Shown: positions 1 through 12,020 of the stretch, piece by piece
Numbering within the stretch: the first letter of the stretch is position 1
Layout: every line of letters begins with the position of its first letter
DNA from: Gautieria morchelliformis
Lineage: Eukaryota > Basidiomycota > Agaricomycetes > Gomphales > Gomphaceae
Reading direction: 5' to 3'
DNA: 64,000 bases
Assembly (NCBI GenBank): GCA_015179125.1
Contig: WHVA01000007.1
Location: 186,001 to 250,000, forward strand
Position numbers and translations under genes: made by a program
Notes under the pieces: model-generated
Database searches by the model: none
What the model saw: the letters and a program-made list of their open reading frames with translations, nothing else
What the model was told of the DNA's origin: nothing

Positions 1-605
1 TCAATGAGTTGGTTTCAGGGGTTGACTCATGGGTATTTGGGGTTCCTACAGCGGAAGACCAATGGATTGAACCAGGCATTCCAAGTCGACGACCACTGGG
101 TTCCTGTGGGGTAGTCACTTACGACCCGTGGTTCTATCACCACATTTCAGAGATGCAGCAACTGAATGTCACTGGCCCAAGATCTGAATAATATGAGGCA
201 AATCACTGAAGATTCATGAAATTTGTAGTGAATGTTAGGTTGTAAAGCTATGGGTTTTCAATGGTTATTGCCTTGCAATCTTGTTCAAATGTCATGAGAT
301 ACCAGTTAAACTTTCCCATTGTTTCAAGTCATAAATCAATATATAGAAGGGAAAATACAGATGAAACATATGGCAAAAATCACTAAAATACCACGGTCGG
401 ATCCAAGAAATTCATACCAGGCCGCTTCACATACGTTGGAGCGGCAGTGCGCCGGGAGCCGAAAGGAGATGAAGAAGGGTTACAAAAAGTAGATGACATA
501 CTATTGGAGATGGCAGATGGCAGACAATGTGAACCTGAAATGGGTCAGGCTACCAGGGAGCCTCTTATAACCGAGGTACGTACATCATGCACAACAGCAC
601 ATGTC
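1..605. other. Non-coding stretch, nothing recognised
   Basis: Only short open frames without family resemblance or splice structure are present. The last five bases (601-605, ATGTC) are the left target-site duplication of the adjacent solo LTR. Confidence 0.6.
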
Positions 606-1878
606 TGTCAAGATTGGTTTTCAGGCGTTAATATCGTGTATTAGCGAACACAGCGAATGTCCGAATAACTTGTGGGAATAAGTATGCCGTTTGGCAAATA
701 GGTGAACCAATGAATGTTCACAAGGTAAGAGGGTTGCCTGGACGGAGCTCCCCCTATCTACAGTCATAGCGAAATAGCCCGTGGCTCTTGACGATGTAAC
801 GTGCAAGGTCTCATGGAAGGGCTGTCTAAGTCTCGACAATCCCTTCGCTGGCAAAGGTGCTCCTTCGGAGCCCTTCGCCAACAGCACAGAAAATGGATTG
901 AAGGCTAAGGTAACGAAGACGAAGTATGAGAACTCACCAGTGATGCCTAAGTCCTCTGCTAGTCGAGGATGGAAATCTCTAAGAGAAGGCTTAAGACGAT
1001 GACCACAGAGAGGTCAAAGCTGCACAAGATGAACGACGTATGATAATTGAACTGGGGAATATACATGTGAATGTAAACTACTTATATCGAATGCTCGTAA
1101 GGTGTCAGCGAATAGGAAAGAGGCCGTCACAAGTCAGGGTTGGATAGGGGTGCACAGTCATGATACAACATAGATGGAATAAACATACAATAGAATGAGA
1201 GAAGAGGGAGAACATGAAACAACGGAGAGTGAAGGTGGCGAAGACACCTGTATACGAAATCATGTCTTGGGGCCCGCATATGCACCGCCCTGCACGGGTT
1301 CTTCATCTACTGGGTTGATCCCACACGACCCACAGGTAGGACGTCCCGCGAACGCACCCTGCTCATATGAACACCAAAAGAGGGTTGGATCGAGAAGCTG
1401 ATGGAGTTACTGACGAGCCATTATGCTGGATAGGGATGTCGATTGTGATTTGATGGTGTGCCTGTTGGCGAATGATGTGAGCAGCAAATGATCATTTGGC
1501 GAAATGCAAGGAAGGGCGAACAGAGATGACATAGAGGAGGACAGGTCGAGGTGGAGGGCGAAGCCGAGCGATCACTGGGGAGGAGTAGCGAAAGGGGAAA
1601 TGGGGATAACAAGGTGCAGGAAATACACAGGTCATGACAATCCAATTACCAGAACACCATCGGAAGAGGGTCACGCAGAGGAGGTGGTAGACCCAGCAAT
1701 GACTGACGAGTCAGTCCAAAGACGTCGATCGTGCATTTGACGGCGTAGCTATGGTAATTGGTGCGAACAGCGAGAATCAGTTGCCGAACACGACAATGGC
1801 GATCGGAACGAACACGGAAATGGGGTGAGAAATGGCAGGGCAGAGCACCTGAGTATGAGAAATAAACGCGTCATGACA
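606..1878. mobile_element. Solo LTR, family 1, copy 1
   Basis: The 1,273-bp block begins TGTCAAGATTGG and ends GTCATGACA, so it has the TG...CA ends of an LTR with TGTCA/TGACA terminal symmetry. It is flanked by the perfect 5-bp direct repeat ATGTC (601-605 and 1879-1883). Near-full-length copies lie at 41009-42283 and 47691-48965, each with its own 5-bp duplication. No gag or pol lies next to it, so it is best read as a solo LTR left by LTR-LTR recombination. The parent family was not identified. The TG...CA ends and TSD are seen directly; the LTR reading is inference. Strand cannot be assigned. Confidence 0.88.
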
Positions 1879-1883
1879 ATGTC

Positions 1884-3060
1884 TCGTGCACAGGGTGTCG
1901 CCGGCGACGCCACCGCTACTGCGACGCCCACGAGAGATGCCTGGGGTCACTTTGTCAGCATGTACAGAGGATGAGGACACAGATCAGAACACATGACATC
2001 CACCGTGAAGACAGAAGAATACAAACACCAAAATGGAGAATAGAAAATAGAAATAGGACAGAAAAATTGGGACAAAGTGCACATGACACAAAACCAGCGA
2101 ACTCAACTTTTACCCACCCGAACGCACTCTCCACACACGTCTTGAGCTCCTTATAGCTCACCATGAGACACCTCTGCTCGTCCCGTGAGATGAGCATGAT
2201 GCATTCGTCTGTCCAGGGGTTGAGCAGGTCGGTGATGTGCAGCGAGTGGGGTTGGGGTTGATTGAGTCAGCGAACGTGTCACACCTCTCACACGTCGAGC
2301 CACGCACCTTGCGCGTGCGCGATCTTCATGACAGGCGCGCCATGCTCATTGATCTGGTCGGTGCTTGTGACACACGGGGATCATCTGCATCCAGCTCCCA
2401 CTGATGAAAGGCGGCGATGGTCCAGTCTGCTGGACAGAGGCAGGAAGCAGCTTCCATTTACCAGATATGTATTAATAATTTACCTTGATCTGGTGCATGG
2501 CGCATATATCCGGCTTTAGACGATGGTGCCTATTGAGGCATTAGTGTCTGGGCTTGAAAACGCGGACTGTGTGAAGGCTCTTACCTTGAACAGATTGGAC
2601 GACACATCCTCAATGTCAACTGGTTGGAGCCTCTCGAGAGGAGGGAGCCTTCGCAGAAGTCACAATATATGGCTGACTATGCCCGCATTCGGATTCATAC
2701 CCCTGAGCGTAGTCATAGTCATAACCGTAGCGTGAGGTGGCTAATTGTCTGAGGAGCTTCAGACATGTAGTTATGAACCCACAGCTCGAGACGTTCAAGC
2801 GCAGGAAGGGCTGTCCGGTACATGTTCACGTCAGTAATAGAACAACAATAGGTGAGGCATTATGATCGATGATGTTGCTGGAATGCTGAGCTTGTCATCG
2901 CCTGAATCCACGTCAGACACAGGTGTTCTCTAGAAGAAACTTTGTCCTTGCTGGTTGGATGGGTGATAATAGTAGGAGGGAAGCCGTTATGTCTTTTGAG
3001 TTCAACAACAGGCACCCACTTGGATCCGTCACGTGATAACAAACACGACTGTCCCCCTCT
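1884..3060. other. Intergenic, nothing recognised
   Basis: About 1.2 kb with only short unconnected open frames. I see no domain, repeat or element end that I can support. Confidence 0.5.
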
Positions 3061-3065
3061 AGCTC

Positions 3066-4015
3066 TATACAAATCGCTTCCCTGAGCTATTCACTATGGC
3101 ATCTTTGATTGGCCCCTTTGTCCAGGCTGTGTGGGCACTTGTCGGGGATGGCAAGCGTCCCGCTGTCGCAGATGACACTGTGCATCGAACTACCTCACGC
3201 GCTGAAATATAATGATTTCTGTTTTGGAAGCTTGTCACTCAGGCATTAAGGTTCCTCTCGACAGCTATCCGGTCAGGTCTATTCCGCGATCTCTTCGGTA
3301 GCCTGGACACAATCCCTTGTGAATGGCATCGTTGTACCTAATGTGGAATTGCGAGGTATGGACTACACGCTCCGCTATGGCGAGCCTACGCTCAGCCATG
3401 TCAGATCACGAGACGGAGCAGTTCGAGGATGACCCACTCGAGTACATCCGCATTGATCTCTCGATCCTGTCGGTCTCGACCGGTGGCAGCAGCGAAGGAA
3501 CAACGCGCCGCCACGCTGCCGCAGATGTCCTGCGTGCCCTCGTCGGAGCCGGATTGCAGGCGGACACAACGGAGTGCGTATCCACGTGGGTGTCCGAGGA
3601 CCTGCAAGCGTTCAAAGCGGATCCGAGCACAAACTGGAAACGCAAAGACCGTGCAATATACCTCCTTACGGCGATCGCGGCAAGGGGCTCTACGAACTTT
3701 CCGCAATTTTTATTATTACTTCAGTTCAGTCATGGGTTGAATGCGTGTCTGCACATGTGTATGTAGCGAGGTGTGACATCGATGAATGCGCTGGTGTCGT
3801 GTACTGGTTTGCCGAAAATGTTCTGGGCGATCTGGAGGCCGCACCAGGGAGCGTGCACCCCATCCTGCAGGTTGATGCTATATGGTACCTGTATACGTTC
3901 TGGAATCAGGTTTGTGACGGTGCAGTTTCTTCTTGTCAGGTGTCTACTTAACACAGGCTCTGTGTGGCGCATGGTAGCTCACGAAGGACCAACTTAACCA
4001 AGTCATCCTCCCAAG
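3066..4015 (+). pseudogene. Exportin-2 (CSE1/CAS) fragment, decayed
   Basis: Exportin-2 recycles importin-alpha from nucleus to cytoplasm with RanGTP. This fragment matches the middle of the HEAT-repeat protein: GPFVQAVW near 3110, TQALRFLSTAIRSG near 3235, EQFEDDPLEYIRIDLS near 3417, KDRAIYLLTAIAARGST near 3640 and APGSVHPILQVDAIWYLYTF near 3840. Likely introns run 3355-3398, about 3692-3772 and about 3911-3980 (the last restores LTKDQL). It is broken: one extra base near 3082, and a net loss of about 4 nt near 3800 between NALV and VYWFAEN. N- and C-terminal parts are absent, and similarity ends near 4010. The assignment rests on remembered family motifs. Confidence 0.75.
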
Positions 4016-4472
4016 CACATTTCTTGCAAGCAGGCTTCCTTCGCTCTCTTCATTCTCTCCCGCAAGCCCTAATCAGCTCTCTTGAGGATGCTCCACTGCC
4101 TCCGCTTGTCTCCCCGCACCCTGTTCTGGCTATGTTGACCTCACTATCTTGAATCTCGGAAAGTCTATGGACATGACATGCAAGGAGTCTCACTAAGATA
4201 GAAGTCATCTTAAACTGGCAGAGTGCGAAGCCCGAACACCCAGCTGACTCAGCAGCTGACCAGTCCAGACCATCGGCTGCCCCAGTTATTCAGTGGAAAT
4301 ACCATTCCATTGAGCGTCGCCTCATCCCGTCGGTGGCCCTCTCCCTTGTCAGGTGCCAGCCTGGCACTACTTTATATATAGCAATACTAACTCTTGAAGT
4401 AAGTAATAGATTCCTTGGATTGACATTGCTCAAGTCCGCTCATTCCTCCGGTAGAAAGTAGGACCGAGTCCT
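4016..4472. other. Short gap before the MULE gene
   Basis: About 450 bases with no gene that I can support. It probably holds the 5' flank or promoter of the downstream transposase gene; a TATA-like stretch (tttatatatagc) occurs at 4371-4382, about 90 bp before the first ATG. Confidence 0.35.
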
Positions 4473-4597
4473 ATGGCCTCTAGTCCGATGTTTAACGGTG
4501 TTCTTCAAATTGACTATTCATTGTTGAAAGGTAATTTTGTTTCTTGGTATACCAGCTCTCTGGATATCGCTCATTCATTTGTACAGCTAGGTGGTAG

Positions 4598-5708
4598 ACC
4601 TTGTTCTGCCTTCTGTGCTCTCCATTGGCTCGTCTGCTATGCCCCCTCCGCCGCTGTTCCCTTCGCCGCTGCTCCCTTCGCTGCTGCTCCCTTCACCGCT
4701 GCTTCCTTCCCTGGCTCCTGGCACTCGACTCTCAGCTTCGGCCTCAGGTGCGCTACCACCACAGCCGCCTTCTCAGAGTGTAAGTTATATTCTTTGATCT
4801 GCAGTCATGCAGAAATGATTACTTACGATTTTCTTCTGTAATTTCCACAGATCAACAGGATTCCGTCCTCGTCTGCTATGCCCCCTCCGCCGCTGCTCCC
4901 TTCGCCGCTGCTTCCTTCCCTGGCTCCTGACACTCGGCTCTCAGCTTTTGCCTCAGGTGCGCTACCACCACAGCCGCCTTCTCCCAGTGTAAGTTATATT
5001 CTTTGATCTGCAGTCATGCAGCAATGCTTGCTTACCATTTTCTTCTGTAATTTCCACAGATCAACAGGATTCCGTCCTTGTCTGCTATGCCCCCTCCACC
5101 GCTGCTCCCTCCACCGCTGCTCCCTCTGCCGCTGCTCCCTTCGCCGCTGCTTCCTTCCCTGGCTCCTGACCCTCGGCTCTCAGCTTCGGCCCCAGGTGCG
5201 CTACCAACACAGCCGCCTTCTCCCAGCGTAAGTTATATTCTTTGATCTGCAGAGCCCCATGATTGCTTACCGTTTTCTTCTGTAATTTCCACAGATCAAC
5301 AGGATTCCGTCCTCATCTGCTATGCCCCCTCCGCCGCTGTTCCCTTCGCCACTGCTTCCTCCCCTGGTTCCTGACACTCAGCTCTCAGTTTCAGCCTCAG
5401 GTGCGCTACCACCACAGCCGCCTTCTCATAGTGTAAGTTATATTCTTTGATCTGCAGTCCTGCAGCAATGCTTGCTTACCATTTTCTTCTGTAATTTCCA
5501 CAGATCAACAGGATTCCGTCCTCGTCTGCTATGCCCCCTCCGCTGCTGCTCCCTTCACCGCTGCTTCCTTCCCTGGCTCCTGACACTCGGCTCTCAGCTT
5601 CGGCCCCAGGTGCGCTACCAACACAGCCGCCTTCTCCCAGTGTAAGTTATATTCTTTGATCTGCAGAGCCCCATGATTGCTTACCATTTTCTTCGGTAAT
5701 TTCCACAG
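4598..5708 (+). repeat. Tandem exon-plus-intron module, five units
   Basis: Five consecutive units of about 205-240 bp each hold one proline-rich exon and one intron. Exons are 4598-4779, 4851-4988 (138 nt), 5060-5227 (168 nt), 5295-5432 (138 nt) and 5504-5641 (138 nt). Each intron starts GTAAGTTATATTCTTTGATC and ends TTCCACAG. Units 2-5 are phase 0, so any number keeps the frame. Encoded repeats read like INRIPSSSAMPPPPLLP followed by SGALPPQPPS. Copy 3 also has a small internal PPLLP expansion. Confidence 0.85.
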
Positions 5709-6689
5709 ACCAACAGTATTCCACCTGCACCACATAAACCAATGATGCAACGTGGAGGCCATGTTACGGTGAGCTGTCGTGTAAGATTTATATTAACTTG
5801 TACTCATCCTCGATTCATGAACATACAGGTTCATATTAAAATGCTCCATTTAGATGCGACACAGACCGAACAGATTCAACAACACTATGATGTGGCCACA
5901 AATTTCCATCGACTTTTCTCTGATGAGCTGCACTCGCAGCAAGAGGCCTCGTGTATGTTGCAAGCTCAACGACTGGACCTTCAGAATATGGATGATCTTG
6001 GAAATGGTTGGAGTAAGAGGTGGAGTAAGCGCCATGGAAAAGGACTGAACGTGTATACTCGCATGCTGCTACAGTGGTAGGAAACATTTAATAGATAGAT
6101 TGAAATAAATACTTATTCCATTCCCTTCCAAAGTCAATGTGGCACAAGTACAGATGCACGAAAAACTAAAGATGACCAGCAACAAATGGCCAAAGGCCTT
6201 CCTATAAATGAAAAACCGTGGCTTCAAAAGACCCCGTACGACCATACTGGATGCCTTGCTCATCTCGACCTCACATATCGTATGTCGGACTATCATGTGC
6301 AACGAATCACTGGTGTCTTGTCACATAATGATAGCTGTTTGGACCGAAAGATGATGCGACTCCCAGCCATTCCGTTGCATGACCATGTATGGCAGGTTGC
6401 TCTGCAGCAGATGATGGGTGGTTCCAGGTGAGTCTTATCATGAATTAGATATGGAATGGGATTTCAAGGCTGTTTTTTAGTATTACATCAATCCAAGCTC
6501 GCAATGTTGAACTTTGCCATGCAAAAATGTATAGCGACCAGGCCACCCATGATCCTCGAACCACGAATGTTCGTTACGAGATCTGTATGGGATCCTGCTT
6601 TGCTGGTCAAATAAGAGAAATTCCATGTATTTTCGAAATAGTGACCTTAAAATATAGCATACAGGCTTTGCTATCATTGGGGATGATCT

Positions 6690-8271
6690 ATTTAAACTTC
6701 CTCTAATTTCCTATCATTTTTTCGCCATTTTTAACGAAGTCCTTGGCCCAAAACACTTCTATTCTGTTGCAGCAGAGTTATGAATCCACATGTATCCACA
6801 ACTCTGCTTATTCAAACTCCGACGCGCGCGAACCCGAACTCGAGCCTGTGGACACTTACGCACCCACAAACTCTGGCCAACCTACCGGTTCAGACTCAGC
6901 ACTGTGGAAATAGCAATTTATTCCCAAGCCTCCACAACACAGTTTGTGCAATACAAACTCAGCCGAACCTATGCTACCATAGCAACAAGGCTATGCTAGG
7001 CTGTGCTGTGCCATGACTACACTCCTAAAATAGAATTAGGGTCATGACTCACTGCCAAGCTGGAGTATTATTGGTCCAAAGTCTTGTGACTTGGGAAATG
7101 ACTCCTGCATGACTCAGAGCCTGGCTCGGCACACGACTCATGCTTGAACTCTGGTGTATCATTGGCTGAGAGGCCGCTTACCAATGAAAGGCTGTGTTGA
7201 GCTAATCCTCTTTAAGAATAAGGGTGTATCTTATTCTTAGACGAGACTCATGCCTGACTCACTACCCCATTTCTGCATGACTCACCCCCTAATCGTGGGC
7301 TGCGATTGGTCAACACGAGTTCTGACTCATTACCCTTTTTCACTCTGACTCACTACCCCATTTCTGCGTGACTCAGTGCATGACTCACTCCCTAATCGTG
7401 AACCGCGATTGGTCAACACATGCTCTGACTCACTACCCTATTTCTCTCTGACTCACTACCCCATTTCTTTGTGACTCAGTGCATGACTCACACCCAAATC
7501 GTGAACTGCGATTGGCCAACACATGCTCTGACTCACTACCCTTTTTCTCAATGACTCACTACCCTATTTTTTCGTGACTCATTCTAGTCTATTAATAGAT
7601 GGTAGATACAATATAAAAGGAGGCCTTACTGCCCACCTTTCATCAGCCAATACATCATCATCTACTATCCACGTACCTCGTGTGACTTGCCAAGCTTGCA
7701 CAGCTTACTAAGCTGCTAACCCCAGCTAGGGTTATTACACTTACTTAGTGTATTAATTCTCAGTTAAGTAGTTGCGTTTCTACTTAGCCACCCGGACTAA
7801 CACTCCAGGTGAAATTCTGCAGAGTGAGTCTGACAATCAATTTCCTTGTCAATTAGCTCTCCAATACCCGAGACGAACTGATTAGTGACTTTCCTGTTCA
7901 GTGACTTTCACAAGTCACTTCTTAAACCCTAGTCGCTCGTTTATTGCAGTGCATTGACGTTAATCGGGTCAGTCCACTTACAAACTCTCCTGTGAAGCCA
8001 TTCCTATCTTTTTGGAATACTTGGACCCCGATAGTCATCCTCGAACCTACAGACTTTTAGTTTATTGTTCAGTGCTGCTAAGAAACGTATTGCCTTCCAT
8101 CCGTATTAACTTGGACTAGTTTTTACGCGGATTGCAACCAAGGTACAAATATTAAATTATTTCCGGAGTTGTGCTGCAGCATTGTTTAATATTCTTTGAG
8201 TTTCGTATACGACACGTTCTGATAGACCAAAGTGTTAGCTCTGACACCAAAGTCTTGAAGGGTTCCAAAAC
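6690..8271. mobile_element. 1.6-kb insertion related to the foldback arms
   Basis: This block separates two parts of one MULE exon and matches, in order, the arms of the palindrome at 46.4-50.5 kb: GCAGCAGAGTT followed by a small palindrome near 6770, a TGACTCA-rich stretch, a TATA region, CCCAGCTAGGGTTATT near 7722 and CTTGAAGGGTTCCAAAAC at the right end (8254-8271). Coding sequence resumes at about 8299. The left limit is fuzzy, between about 6660 and 6690. Only one arm is present and I found no target duplication, so it could be a half foldback element or the promoter end of another transposon. Confidence 0.6.
7043..7620 (+). promoter_or_regulatory. 15 TGACTCA motifs upstream of a TATA box
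   Basis: Fifteen exact TGACTCA heptamers occur between about 7043 and 7581, many in the context CTGACTCACTACCC, alternating with copies of a CGATTGG-type box (for example 7310, 7406, 7511). TATAAAAG lies at 7612-7619, about 30 bp after the last motif. TGACTCA is the established Gcn4/AP-1 (bZIP) site. The arrangement looks like an enhancer plus core promoter of the inserted element; promoter function is inferred. Confidence 0.6.
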
Positions 8272-10591
8272 AAGATCCTGCCAAGCGATAGCTGTTGACT
8301 CTATTGCAAATACTCAAGAATGCATGGAATTGATGTCTCAGAGTATCCACAGTATAATCTTGATAATTGGCTTAACCCAGAGTCTACTGCCTACAAACCT
8401 GAGCTGGCAGGAGCAGTGTTTGATAATCAAGCCAGGGTGGAAAAGGATGGCCGCCTTCGCATATGCATTCAGACTGCTGAAATGAAAGATGCTGCATGGA
8501 AATATGCACATCAGGGTCAGCTCATTCTGGATGGTACTTTTGGTATTTGCGACCGGCAGGTGCTCCTATTTATTGCCCTCGGCATTGATGAAGGAAAAAA
8601 GGGGGTTCCTTTGGCTTTTTTTCTGTTTTCAGCCCCTACAGGAAACAAAGCCACGCATGCTGGCTATGATACAACTATTCTTGTTGAAGTTTTGACAGCA
8701 TGGAAAAATTCCCTTGGTTCTCAAAATGGTGTGCCGTTTACACCCTGTGTGGCTATTACCAACACAGACACGAAGGAGCGTGGTGCTCTTGCACACACAT
8801 GGCCAGACATTTGGCTCATATTGTGCAAGTTTCATGTCCGTCAGTGCTGGACGAATCAGGGCAAGAAAATGCTCCACATGGGAAAAACATCTAATTTCCC
8901 AAAACAGCAAGTTAAAGGTCGGCTTCAAGCCTTGGAAAAATTGTGAGCTAATATATATTACATCTACTACTACATATTCTAACCCAGTGGCCCAGACTTA
9001 TTCTCTCAGTTGATCATGAAGCAGCTCAGCAGCTAATAACTGAAGAACGGGCTGCATTGAGTAACCTTGCACATTTGCCTGAGATGGCTGCGGGTGCAAT
9101 GGCTGGCCTTGCATACCTTGATTATATGACAAACACTTGGATGCCGTATTCCCTCTGGAAGGGATGGTCACACAAAGGCCATCTGGAGGCTTCACGTGTC
9201 TTGAAGATCCCAATAGAGGGTGTTATACCAACAACAAATCATCTCAAAGCATTCAATGCTGTACTCAAATGCAAATACATACACCAATGGCAGCGAGCAG
9301 GCAAACGTCTGCAGTTTGATCTCTTTGTTTATCTTCTTATTACACAGATATTACCTGGAATTTTCACACGCTCCTCCTTACAACGCCCCTACTAATCTTG
9401 GCTTTCAACACGATTTGCTGCTGAAGCTGGGGGGATAGACCTTGTGGCTGCACGCCAGGCGACTACTCCCTCAGAACCACAATCCATCATTCCTGTTGCA
9501 TGGTGGTCCCTAGAAGGCCAAGAAATGCTGACTCCAGAAGCTCTTTACATTGCTGGTCATTCTCGCATTGCCGAAGTGAGATGGGTTGATCCATATACCA
9601 TCAGAACATCCTGTGCAAGTAGCTTGGCTGATATACATGTCCATGGACACAGACGTTATGACATTCGACTCAACATGTATGGCTGGGCTTTCTGTTCATG
9701 CCACTACTTCACTGGTAATAATGGTGCATGCAAACACCTCTGGGCCGTGAGATTGAGCATGCCAAAGCTTGTATCTCACACCGAACTCTATCCAGCACAA
9801 TATGTGTTCAATTTCCCAGTCAATGAGATAGAGGCCCGCAAAGTGTATGTATGCTGTTTTGGCTCGACATCCAGCACTGACACACACCCAACTGGGCCAC
9901 CCAATTCTGCTTCTCTCTCCCAACTGGATTTATCCCTAATTCCCAATTCCCAATCCACCTCCACCAACACACACCTGACTGGTATCCCCAACTCTGCAAA
10001 TGATTGGCTGTTGAGCACTATGGAACTTACTGACAATGAGTCTGAAGTTGAAGGAAGCGAGTCTGAGGACGATGAGTGCAGTGTTACAAATGAAATGGTG
10101 AGGATAATTTTACTTGATGTGGTTGCTGGCATTGAACATTATGGGCAGCAGAACACTACGAACTATGAAGCGATCCGCCACCAAATTGAAGATAAAATTG
10201 ATCATACAGTGCGCAATGTGCTTCCACAACTGCATGGCATGGTCTCCCTTCTGGACGATGCAGGTCTTCTGGCTGAGACACTGTCATCCAATGCTAACCT
10301 CTGTGAGCTCCGAGATACCTGTGCAAAGTTGGAGGTCCACTTGAGTCGTATTATGGGCAAAGAAAAAGAAATACACCCCACTCTTGTTCCAGCAGTTAAT
10401 CTCATGAGCCAGCCTGGCCATTCAAGCAATGTGCACAAATTAGACTTCCCTTAGCTCCTGACCATATGTTGATCTATTCACAGGTATTTGGTCAGGCTTC
10501 TAGGGCACTAGCCAGGCCTGAGAAACGGACACTGCTCCCACCCTCTCCTGAATGCAAGCAATGCCGGAAGACATCATATGCAGAGCGGTAA

Positions 10592-11581
10592 ACACACATG
10601 GAAAACATGGGGAACAGTCAATTTGAGGCCATTCAGCTGGGCTCAGAGGAAAGGGACGTCAACGAAGATGGTAGTGGAGACTAGGTGAGAGACAATGCTG
10701 CCTGGGTGTATGGTGATAAGGCAACAGGATTGATACCTTCTCTTAATGTAATACAATCTTGATTTCTTGGGAAAATCTTCAAGTTTTAACAATGCTGAAC
10801 ACCATGTTCCAAATGATATACCACAGGAATGTATCTAAGAAGAACAGGACCAAGTCCATGAGATACATGATTGTCAATGTAAATGCGGCCTGGTTTCTAC
10901 ACAGCACATTGCCAAAGTACTAGTCATTGCAGCCCTGTATTTTCATGCCGACCATGACACTGATGGGATCACAGAATGACAGGGTGAGGAAGAAGTATGA
11001 TTCAGTGAATTTGCACCCAAAAATAAGGATCCAGAGCATAATGGAATGATCTGCGTGAGATCACAATGAGCATCATATCATTGTCCCCAAAAAGGGAAAA
11101 GGAAAAAAAAAAAAAAAAAACAGGAAAAGGAAACAGGACTGCGTACCATAGGCTGCCCGCTGGCCTGTATTCATGTTAACCCCTCCCTTCCCGTCGGCCT
11201 GCATCTTAGTACAGGTCAGGACCTCCATGAGATTCTCATTGGCACTGTACCCGGCGTTCAGCATGCCCCATGATGAGACGGAGGCGTTGCCGCTGTTGGT
11301 GAGGTGTCTGAGGAGCGGTGGTTTGGAGATGGTGAGCGAGTTGGCATTGGAGTTGAGTATTTATGTGAGGGAAAAGTAGGCCGGATAGTCAAGGACGCTG
11401 TCCAAGAAATCTGTGTTGCAGTCCAAAATCAATGCGGTGTTCTCCAGGTCATGGATAGTAGCTTACCCTGGACTTCACCAAACAGTCCACACGCCAGCAC
11501 TCTGTTCAAAACCCGGATCACAACGCTCCTGCATCGTATTTAGACCGCACCCACACCGACTCGCTTGCGAACTCACGTTCT
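10592..11581. other. Intergenic with poly-A run and a short minus-strand coding-like patch
   Basis: A poly-A tract sits at about 11102-11120. On the minus strand about 11160-11300 reads as a convincing but short peptide (LRHLTNSGNASVSSWGML, then NAGYSANENLMEVLTCTK) with no start or recognised family, so it may be one exon of a lost gene. Nothing else is recognised. Confidence 0.35.
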
Positions 11582-12020
11582 ATGATATTATACGTTAATT
11601 CACTCAACTCGGTTCTTCTCCGCCCTATCCTAACGCCACAATTTGCACTCTCGTGCACGGATGACCTGCTATCCGGCCTGGGAAAACTCGCCGCAGAGGC
11701 ACCCCGGTGCCACGCCATCCGCCTCACCGCACCCAGCGACCCCTCACCCCGCACGTCTTCCTATCCAGACACACATCTCGGAGAACACTGCGGAAATACT
11801 CCTGACTGCATCGCTATTCCCCACCCACGCATCCTACGCAGCCGTGTACGACGATTTCGGCTTGCTGGGGCCGACGACGATCCTCGCACACGGGTGCCAT
11901 TTATCTGACATGGAACTCGCGCTGGTCAAGAAGGCGGGCGCGGGGATCAGCCATTGCTTCAACCTACGCTCTGGCTCGCAAGAGTGGGGGAGTGGATCGA
12001 CGAGGGCGTCAAGGTAGCAG
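11582..12020 (+). pseudogene. Guanine deaminase fragment
   Basis: Guanine deaminase (amidohydrolase superfamily) hydrolyses guanine to xanthine and ammonia. Two pieces are recognisable in different frames: LLRPILTPQFALSCTDDLL (about 11612-11670) and, from about 11757, IQTHISEN, then DDFGLLGPTTILAHGCHLSD and GAGISHC. The THxSE and LAHxxHLSD stretches carry metal-site histidines of the family. The frames are separated by roughly 60 extra bases around 11700-11755 plus a shift. The N-terminal zinc motif, the C-terminal third and any start codon are missing. Only a broken fragment is claimed. Confidence 0.72.

Larger units (their letters stand above)
4473..10591 (+). pseudogene. Mutator-like (MULE) transposase with SWIM zinc finger, interrupted
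   Basis: A DDE-type DNA transposase that would act in the nucleus on its own inverted ends. Reconstructed exons: 4473-4530, 4598-4779, 4851-4988, 5060-5227, 5295-5432, 5504-5641, 5709-5768, 5829-6076, 6134-6427, 6481 to about 6660, about 8299-8942, 8996-10430 and 10484-10591. Frames agree at every junction outside the insertion. Order: Pro/Ser-rich N-terminus; Cys pair QCQCGT and GCLAHLDLTYR; PAIPLHDHVWQVAL; QARNVELCHAKMY; then after the insertion HGIDVSEYPQYN, the core LDGTFGIC and GVPLAFFLFSAP, CKFHVRQCW; then a SWIM finger CSCHYFTGNNGACKH near 9690; and a basic tail CKQCRKTSY. Defects: an in-frame TAA at 9393-9395 and the insertion at about 6690-8271 that splits the exon before the catalytic core. 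Terminal inverted repeats were not found. Family call is firm; exact exons are inferred. Confidence 0.82.

Noticed and set aside
4371-4382. TATA-like box as the MULE promoter
   Set aside because: Single AT-rich motif with no start-site evidence; mentioned only as a possibility.
6765-8183. A TG...CA block in the MULE insertion that could be a solo LTR
   Set aside because: Similarity with the palindrome arms runs past both proposed ends, and the flanking 5-mers (TATTC, TTGTT) do not match.
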